From Athripsodes cinereus (Eukaryota; Arthropoda; Insecta; Trichoptera; Leptoceridae): a stretch of 64,000 nucleotides of DNA. This document shows positions 56,640 to 64,000 of this stretch, piece by piece; positions within the stretch are counted from its first letter, which is position 1, and the number at the start of each line of letters is the position of its first letter. The notes under the pieces were generated by a model. That model searched no databases, had not been told where the DNA came from, and worked only from the letters and a program-made list of their open reading frames with translations. The position numbers and the translations under genes were made by a program. The DNA lies in the NCBI GenBank assembly GCA_947579605.1, contig OX388305.1, forward strand, positions 39,755,542-39,819,541. The letters run 5' to 3'.

Positions 56640-56855
56640 GTGGGCGGGGTATGAGAAACCGTGGGAGTCTGAGAACTACATGGCTTGATCATGTAGATCA
56701 AATTCTCAAGGGCGGCCGTGTTTTGAGTAAGAGACATAGATGTGCGTGCATGAGAAATTGTATGACTGTAGAAGAAGCGAAAGAAGTATGTAAGGACAGA
56801 TCTATATGGCGTTCCGTTCTCTCTGCCTACCCCACTTGGGATATGGCATGAGGGA
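56640..56855 (+). pseudogene. Non-LTR retrotransposon protein end (open frame)
   Basis: An open frame of 66 codons reads RTTWLDHVDQILKGGRVLS, CACMRNCMTVEEAKEVCKD and RSIWRSVLSAYPTWDMA before its stop. The W-L-D-x-V ... E-A-K-x-x-x-D-R-S-x-W-R-x-x-x order is the typical end of one group of LINE reverse transcriptases. A (TAGA)n tail follows (56858-56869), as in the copy at 16840-17190. The rest of the protein is missing. Confidence 0.75.
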
Positions 56856-57324
56856 ATAGATAGATAGATTTATGGCAACTCATTTATAAATTTAAAAAAA
56901 AAAACCATTTTGATACATCATTATAGAAATGCAGATATTGCTGCAGTTACAGTTAATATAATAAATTTGACTTCATTCTTTATATTATAACAAAATATCT
57001 ATGTGGATGCCAGCCCACATCATACTAACAAGTTACAATGCACAAATTTCAAAAGATATTATATTCTTATGGATTATTACTATTATATATACATTGATAT
57101 AACAATATAAAGGTAAACAAAAAAAATACATAATATAAACAAAGAAAATCAGATCAAAAGCTGCATAAAAATACAAGAATTTCATAGAATTTCACCACAA
57201 ATGCAAGAGATTTACAGCTGTACTCGTGAAGAAAATGCATACCTATTTAGACTAGACTAAATAGACTGGTATAATAATCCTTATTAACTCTGACTAAATG
57301 AAAAACATGATTCATGAATTACAA

Positions 57325-57569
57325 TAATAATATTATGTTGTTTCACTCCATATCAAATTAAATCTATTAATTAGATATTTGAGGATTAATAAAATTATGC
57401 ATCTGCAGCTGACAATGAAATAGCAACAATCTACAAGCTATTAGTTTCTTCCAGTTTTACATTTAAACTATTCGGCGGAACAGAATAATAGATTAAATAT
57501 TGGGTATTCGGCCGAATAGTAAAAATGTTGCGGAATAGTTGCCTAATATTCGTTGCATCTCTAGTGTAA
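57325..57569 (-). mobile_element. Element with TAGAGATGCAACGAATA end, copy 2
   Basis: The reverse complement of 51457-51712, ending ATTCGTTGCATCTCTA. Together they form an inverted pair about 5.6 kb apart. Substitutions are scattered, so it is two old insertions and not one palindrome formed recently. Confidence 0.65.
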
Positions 57570-58439
57570 ATATATGGACCATGAATTTTCAGCAAACAAC
57601 ATTAAAATGACTTAATTACATAGACACCTATTGTAAAACAAAGAGAAACTCTCTAAAACAAAATTATATAATCAATAATAAATGAACAAAGAAAAGTCAC
57701 AATCAAAAACAATGTGATACACCTATACCTATATACTATAAATATAATTATTGGACAATTAAAACATTTCATTGAGAGAGAGATATTAAAAACCAATCAA
57801 AAAAATTTAGCAACGCTTTACATTCAGACATCTGTCTGGTTATCCATAATTGATTAGACAAAATAATTTTGAATTAAATCTATAATTTTCAATCAGTTAA
57901 GCAAATTTGATTTGATTTACAATGTAAGTGTCATGAAATGCTACAAAAAATTGTTCCACCATCAATAGTTAGTTTTAATTACGTCTACTAGAAAAATTGA
58001 ATAAAATTTGATTTTGTTTAAAATATCTACTACAATAAAAATTGGTAACATTTTATTAGGTATTTAATAAAAAGATTTTTTTATATAGCGACTAAATATT
58101 CTTATATAAAAATAGAGACATTTAAATTGAATAAAATTTAGATAAAATATCGAGGACAATAAGTGAAATATTCAAATATTTAGTCAACTTCTTATTCTAG
58201 AAAACACATGTGCTGGTTTTCACACAATAATAACTTGTTTACTTATAATTACTACGCTATTAAAATTGTAAATAAGTTGGACAGAAGCCTGTGTTTTTAT
58301 TCCACAGTATTTAAAGTTACCCCTCCCCCCCCCCTCTTCTAGACATTAATTTTATAAGTCATTGTATGCCAAATTTGGGGCATATAACATTCATAAAATT
58401 TCAAGAGATTGGAAAAAAGTTTGTTATGAATTTATAAGG
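57570..58439. other. Intergenic AT-rich DNA
   Basis: No gene recognised. A C run occurs at about 58321-58334. Confidence 0.4.
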
Positions 58440-58548
58440 CTCAGAAAAGACAGTGTCACCTTATCTGGTAGTATGCCAGATGGGACTTAAATCCGCAACT
58501 CATCTTTTGCGTGAGGTGTGCTTTTTTCGATTAAGCTATCGGGCAACA
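58440..58548 (-). mobile_element. SINE family 3, copy 2
   Basis: The minus strand reads GTTGCCCGATAGCTTAATCG, GAGTTGCGGATTTAAGTCCC (decayed B box) and CTACCAGATAAGGTGACACT. Same order as at 32660-32760. Confidence 0.6.
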
Positions 58549-58681
58549 TACCAAAGATTCCAAAATTCCTTTTGTGAACCCTAATGATAGCTGTGTGTAT
58601 ATGTATTTTCTGGTATACTTAGTATTTGTAACACATGCTGGATTTTTAGAAGTGTAAGGTTTATAGGGAGGCTGGTGTGCA

Positions 58682-58832
58682 GAATGACCTTTTTCAAATT
58701 GTCCTGGGTCAGGGTATTACATGTATGTGTTAAGTGCATTGTATATATGTGTATCATCGTGTTAGTACCTATAATACAAGATTCATATCTTAGTTTAGGG
58801 CTAGCTCCATGTGTGTGAATTGCCTATACATG
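58682..58832 (+). mobile_element. SINE family 1, copy 5 (headless)
   Basis: Reads GAATGACCTTTTTCAAATTG, TTACATGTATGTGTTAAGTG, AATACAAGATTCATATC and GGGCTAGCTCCATGTGTGTG. It is the body of the family without the tRNA-like head. Confidence 0.7.
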
Positions 58833-59873
58833 ATATTATATTCTATAGTCTACAGGTACATTGTCATGGGACCCTTATAATTTAATATCTTAAAAAATGG
58901 TACTTGTGTTTCCATCTATTGAAATCCTGTGAAAGCCCTGGCCCTCTATCCTGAGATAATGTAAATTCCTTTTCATCTTAAGAACAAAACAGATTCCTAC
59001 TTCTTGATCCTTTTCCGGGCGCGTCAGCCATTTTTGCAGTCTACCTCCGTTGTTCTTACAATAGACAACGGAGGTATGAACTCCCTTTTTTATTTTTTGT
59101 ATTAAAATTATCTGTGAGTGTCAAATATCTTTTAACTTTGCATAAACATGTGAAACGTTTCGCCTTGATATGTGTAAATAAATATTTGTGCTCTTGAATA
59201 AACTTTTGTGCCTCCTATCTGATGTTTTCGCTTGCAACCCACCAACACTCTCATATCATCACCCATCGAAATCCCTGAGGAAGTCTCAAATATCTACCAA
59301 GAAGGAATATGTTACAACATGTTATAAGAAAGAATTTCAGAAGAAAAAGGAAAATTCGCAATAAGAACTTATTTTTATATGCCCCATATTTTGCTTTCAA
59401 CATCAATACGCTCAATTCAAGGGAGAATATTTTATAATACATATCATTTTCTATAATCAAACTCTGGACATTTATATATTTATAATAATATATAATATTT
59501 CATAAGCAGTGCACTCAAAAACACATTCAATATATTATACTAAACTAAAATCACACTTAATATTGCACATTACAATAATATAGCAATTGAGAAACTAGAA
59601 ACTAAACAAAACATGGTAACGACAATAAAACATATTGACATATTAGACATATTGAATTAAAGATGTAAAATAATTTCATTTTTACTGCTTTGATTACAGA
59701 TCCAAAATAACATATTGACATTTTAGACTTAAAAAACATATTGACATTTTAGACATATTGAATTAATGATTGATTGTTAAACAATGAGCATAAAATTATT
59801 GTGATCCCTTCACTATTTTCAATTTCTTATTGTATGTGGTTCAAGCGTTTTATCACAATAAAAAATAGCATAA
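58833..59873. other. Intergenic DNA
   Basis: No gene recognised. CTACCTCCGTTGTTCTTACA and TAGACAACGGAGGTATG at 59041-59076 form a short hairpin. TATTGACATTTTAGAC is repeated several times at 59630-59760. Confidence 0.4.
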
Positions 59874-60119
59874 CATCGCTCGGCGTTCAATACTGCGAAT
59901 GTAACAATTACGAGATTTAACAGGAGGCCGAATAAGCTGAATACGGCATCACCCAAATGCATATTCGCAGTTTTGTTCCATACGGCATTCTAGCAGTTTG
60001 GAGAATATTTGGGGAATGTTTTGTATACACAATCACATATTTTAACATTCTGTACTTTATTTTCAAAAAAACTATTTCACCTAAATTGTCAGATTCGCAA
60101 TATTGAACGCTGAGCGATG
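59874..60119. mobile_element. TIR element (GCTCGGCGTTCAATA family), intact copy
   Basis: Starts CATCGCTCGGCGTTCAATAC and ends with the complement (TATTGAACGCTGAGCGATG). Inverted ends of about 30 bp run into TGCGAAT/ATTCGCA. The interior holds AAAACTGCGAATATGCATTT read on the minus strand. Non-coding, 246 bp. A disrupted copy is at 32778-33219. Confidence 0.8.
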
Positions 60120-60404
60120 ATAACTAATAAAATTCATATCTTCTCCTTTTTTAGTGCAATGATACAAATGTCGTAATAATATCCAATGTTATAAATAGCA
60201 AAAGTTGTTTGATATTATCTAAGTTTACATTGAATAATATAAAACATGAAATGATACACAGATAACACTACTTGACCTTCCGCGACTACTGTAACTGGAT
60301 GCAAGTTATTGTGTTCAATATAAATATATACAATTCAAACACACAAGATAATAATGACAACATATTATTACTTTGTTACATTTCTAAAATCTCCGTCGGT
60401 CCCT

Positions 60405-60660
60405 CAATTCTGAGGATCGTGACTATCATACCTCGTTCTATCGACCATCCGTCTCCACATCAAGCGATTCTCCACCACATACAAAGCCCCGTGCAGTAAA
60501 ATCTGTGTGGCCTCTTCAATTTGATTGATTTATATTGCTGACATTTGGCCATTTTCACTACATTATCAATGTTTCCAGGATATCAGGTTCCCCTCTCGCA
60601 ATGTGTCCAAAATATTGTAAGACACGCTATCTGCACATAGTTGAGTCATGTGGAGATATA
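60405..60660 (-). pseudogene. Degenerate LINE reverse transcriptase end
   Basis: The minus strand encodes RVLQYFGHIARGEPDILE, a break, then VVENRLMWRRMVDRTR and SHDPQN before a stop. LQYFGHI(A/M)R ... W-R-x-x-V ... HDPQ is the end of a known LINE protein type. Frame breaks between the blocks show it is inactive. Confidence 0.65.
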
Positions 60661-63078
60661 TAGCTCTCTGAATATGGGACACTTATTGGTTTTATGTTCA
60701 ATCCAATGCACTTTGAGCAATCTTTATTGGACAACATATGGACACAAAATACATTCTGATAATCTCCTACGACATATGATTGAAGAAATTTCTGAAGAAA
60801 CCGATTACAAAGTACTCACATGCCGAAAATACCTCAAGGCATTATGTAATAAAATATTTTAAACTAATATAAATATACTGGCCATAATATTTCTACAGTA
60901 AAACAAGATAAAACTAAAAAAAAAGAACAATATAAATACCGTCACACAACCAATATATATTTCTTTGTGTCTTTATTTCATTTCATTGAGAATAAATAAT
61001 ATAAATAAGTGACACAGGATCTAAAGTGAATAAATTAAAATGACATTTCTTTTTTAACTAAGTATACAGAAATATTCATTGTGTCGAGTTCTATAATACT
61101 GCATTGCACAAAATAATCATATCCTATGAAATTTACATGCAAAATAGTGGAGGAAATCAATATCAGATCAGTTAAAATATAATTAGTTGTTGGTCTCTAC
61201 TGATATTTTACTAGAAATGGATTTACTCAGTTTCAAAACCAAATCACACACACACGTGTAAATATTCTTGAAATGCTAAGTGAAATCAATCAGAACAACA
61301 AAGTAGTCTGTCCTGGTTCCAATAAAAACTCAATCAAATTATTTATTACATATTCACTCTACATTAAATGCAATTGATTCAGTACATATTATGTAAACAA
61401 CAATTTGTTTTGCAGTGAAAATATATTCACGATATAATTATGAGTGAAGCAACATAAAAAAAATTTTTTTTTGAAATATGTGAATACCGTTATCTAGAGA
61501 AGAAGATATATTACATTTTTATCAGTATATAATACATTTTGTTACTAGAGAAATAAATACATAAAAATAAAACACACAAATGCAAAATAAGGGAGGATTA
61601 TAGAGGAATCAATGGTCTCTTCATGAGCAAAAGAATGAAATTATGTAATGTGTAAAATTATACAAAATTAATCATATTATAATTATATAGTAGGTGCTGT
61701 GCTTTGGTAATAATATATAAAATGGTAACGTAAATTTTCTAACATTTAGATCCATCAGCCAATCAAATATAGTTTATATAATATTTAGGTTAAAATTATT
61801 AAAAAATTACATTCAATTAATATATGAATATTGAAGATCAATTTAAAAACTATTAAAATCAATATTATAAAAAAAATTGCATTAATACATACTGATTTGC
61901 TATACAAGAGTTACTCAATCTGTGAATTATTTGGAAAGAAAATATTTTTATACATTTTTGGATAAAAGTAATAATTTTTTTATATTTATAGAATGGTTGC
62001 TATTATGCAATAAATTTTAATTGAAAAATGATGATTTAAGAAATATCACAAATAGAAAATGTTCATAAAATACTGATAAATGATGTTATATGAAGTACGA
62101 AATAATTATGTCATATTATTTAGTAAAGAATCAATTACAGTGAAACTTCTATCAAATCATTTTTGAAGAGACCTGTTGAAATAAACTATGGATGCGGGAA
62201 AACAATGAATGCGGGAGTATAGAAAAAATTACATTAATATGTATTTTAATGTTTAATATGTAGATACATACCTACGAGTATATAAGTTTTATAAAAATGA
62301 TACATGTTTCAAAAGTTATAAATAAATTTGTTGAAATAAAAAATAATGTAAAAAAATAAAAAACGAAGCTGCATGAAGAACAAAATCATACTTTATACTG
62401 TATGTCATCTTTCATCGTCATTTGCTTTTCGGCTTTTTTTTCTTGCCGTGGGAAATTAATATTTTTTCTGTGTTACAAATTATTTCTTTTAAGCATTTCC
62501 AATGTTATTGACAATATATACAAATAATTTTGCGTAATTTAAACGTACAATGCAATAAAATCATGAATAGAGAAATGATGGATGCGATATATTTTTACAT
62601 GTGTTGTATGAAACTAATCCGGAAATGTAAAAAATAACGACAAATACGGGAAAACAATTATTTGAGCAACGATAGACAGAGGTTTCACTGTAAACAATAT
62701 GTAGCTGAGATAATATTTAATAAGTGAATATTCACTATATGCACACAAAAACAACAATAATGAATTCAAGAGGTTCATTAAAATAAATACAACAATGATA
62801 TTTACATCAATATACTGCTTATTCTCATTCATGTAAAATATATAGGTTCAATTTATATGTTACGTATTATAGCTATGTATATTTGTTAACATTTATACAA
62901 AAATATAATGACTTACTATTTTTACCCTTCTGTCAGTTTGAACCATATGTTTTTTTTTAACCATATGATGAAAAAAAAAACATAACAAAAAAGTTATTTT
63001 ATGAAAATATAGCACAAAATGTGGCACTTGAAAAACTTTAATTAATATTATGTGATTTGAAATATGATACTGGCCAAT
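60661..63078. other. Intergenic AT-rich DNA
   Basis: I see no gene, RNA gene or element border. It has A- and T-runs and short AT repeats only. Confidence 0.4.
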
Positions 63079-63086
63079 TTCATGTC

Positions 63087-63091
<5 letters not shown>

Positions 63092-63161
<70 letters not shown>

Positions 63162-63744
63162 TTATGGGGTATGGTATGCACCGCGACCTATAAGATCTAT
63201 TGTACTCCCCCTACTTAGCTTTCCCGGTGTTACCAGTCAAAGCGAACCCTCAAGTCCTAGACATTTTATGAAGTCCAGGATCTTGAGGGGGTCCAAGGTG
63301 TGGAGAGACTCCACTTCTACCCAGTGCCTGCCTAGGGTTTTGATTCTTGCGAATCCCACAGCATTGCAGTCCGCCAAGAGATGTCGAGGAGTCTCGGCCT
63401 CTTCTTCGCAAAATCTACAGGTGCCATCTTCTTCAAGTCCCAGTTTGCGTAGGTGTTCCCTGAGTCTGCAGTGACCCGTTAGGAAGCCTGTTATTGCCTT
63501 GAGACTTGTTTTACTTAGGTTAGTGCAAGTCTTGGCCCTTTTGGAGTTATATCCTCCGAGCAGTTCCTTGGCTTGCCTAAGCCTAGGGAGATTCTTCCAT
63601 AGTTCGTTTCTTTCTTGTCTCCCTTTCTTTTTAATTTCCTCTTGGAAAAACGTATGTCCCAAACCACAGAATGGTTCTGGTCCATAGAGTTGCGTTGCCG
63701 CACCCTTTCTTGCCAGCTTATCAGCTCGTTCATTTCCCTCAACC
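63092..63744 (-). mobile_element. Young 5'-truncated non-LTR retrotransposon insertion
   Basis: On the minus strand the insertion runs from a truncated coding region to a 3' UTR and a pure poly(A) (plus-strand T run 63090-63160, about 71 bases). It is flanked by a perfect 13-bp target duplication TTCATGTCAACTT (63079-63091 and 63745-63757). This is the signature of target-primed reverse transcription. Long unbroken poly(A), perfect duplication and an intact frame suggest a recent event. Confidence 0.9.
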
Positions 63745-63749
63745 TTCAT
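63237..63749 (-). pseudogene. Non-LTR polyprotein end: RNase H tail plus zinc knuckle
   Basis: The 170-codon open frame begins with VEGNERADKLARKGA, the last motif of an RNase H domain with its catalytic Asp. It then has a basic stretch and a zinc-knuckle-like CRFC ... HLLADC (C-x2-C-x8-H-x4-C). This is the usual C-terminal end of ORF2 in I/Jockey/R1-type LINEs, after reverse transcriptase and RNase H. Endonuclease and polymerase domains are missing. The apparent start codon is provided by the target duplication next to the 5' truncation, so it is an accident and not a native start. A fragment of the same family lies in ATG4 intron 7. Confidence 0.8.
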
Positions 63750-63757
63750 GTCAACTT

Positions 63758-64000
63758 AGATGTGGCTAAAATCTGGCATTGGCCTTTCATGGCCCTAGCT
63801 AAATTCTATGTAGCTTAAATCTTAACGTTATCCAATCTCTAGCTAAATTGTATGTGGCTCAAGTCTGACATTATCCAATCTCTGGCTAAATTGTATGTGG
63901 CTTAAATCTGGCAACACCCAATCTCTAGCTAAATTGATTGTGGCTTAAATCTGTCATTATCCAATCTTTGGCTAAATTGTATGTGGCTTAAATCTGACAA
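63758..64000 (+). repeat. ~43-bp tandem repeat running off the window
   Basis: Units of the form ATCTCTAGCTAAATTGTATG TGGCTTAAATCTG followed by ACATTATCCA recur about every 43 bases from 63758 to the end, at least five times, with scattered substitutions. The array continues past base 64000. Confidence 0.85.

Noticed and set aside
56651..56851. Independent host gene
   Set aside because: The protein is the tail of a LINE reverse transcriptase and has a degenerate copy at 16840-17190 with the same (TAGA)n tail.
63064..63474. 136-codon plus-strand open frame with a long phenylalanine run
   Set aside because: It is the T run of a minus-strand LINE poly(A) tail and the antisense of its coding region.
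1..64000. CRISPR array, rRNA, prokaryotic operon or viral genes
   Set aside because: Tandem repeats lack unique spacers, introns are spliceosomal, and no such RNA or protein signature was found on either strand.

Overview
This window is AT-rich, intron-rich animal DNA, most probably an insect and very likely a moth or butterfly. That placement is inferred from short phase-matched exons, tRNA-derived SINEs, many small inverted-repeat DNA elements and degenerate non-LTR retrotransposon ends; no marker gene settles it.

Three protein-coding genes can be read. (1) The 3' part of a STAT transcription factor is on the + strand. An SH2-domain exon (1-256) is followed by an exon with the activation tyrosine (715-880) and by two alternative ways to finish the protein. 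One is a tiny proximal terminal exon (2168-2195). The other is a distal transactivation-tail exon (18143-18362) beyond a ~17 kb intron full of repeats. (2) A complete SLC25A44-type mitochondrial carrier is on the - strand, with seven coding exons between 38691 and 33348 and 328 residues. (3) A complete ATG4 autophagy cysteine protease is on the + strand, with nine coding exons between 43169 and 50852 and 390 residues. Every exon junction in genes 2 and 3 is in phase and has GT/AG borders. SLC25A44 and ATG4 are divergently transcribed from a ~4.5 kb spacer. That spacer also shows a weak case for a small minus-strand transcript (about 40622-39474). The three genes act in unrelated processes (JAK/STAT signalling, mitochondrial amino-acid import, autophagosome formation), so their adjacency implies no pathway.

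The rest is accessory DNA. 1-18.4 kb holds the STAT end, several terminal-inverted-repeat elements, a SINE nested in one of them, and a 2.09 kb TTAA-flanked piggyBac relic with long palindromic arms (12036-14122). 18.4-33.3 kb is intergenic, with SINEs, hairpin elements and small DNA transposons. 33.3-50.9 kb holds the carrier and ATG4, with introns carrying SINEs, hAT-type elements with 8-bp target duplications, a CR1-like reverse transcriptase end, perfect hairpins and fold-back repeats with hammerhead-ribozyme-like cores. 50.9-64.0 kb has no host gene that I can see. It holds inverted pairs of elements, a 68-bp minisatellite, degenerate LINE ends and, at the right edge, a young 5'-truncated non-LTR insertion with a 71-nt poly(A) and a 13-bp target duplication, next to a ~43-bp tandem repeat that runs out of the window.

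No rRNA gene, functional tRNA gene, CRISPR array or viral gene was recognised. The most promising leads are the alternative STAT terminal exon, the hammerhead-like fold-back family, the palindromic piggyBac relic and the unidentified minus-strand exon at 39474-39562.
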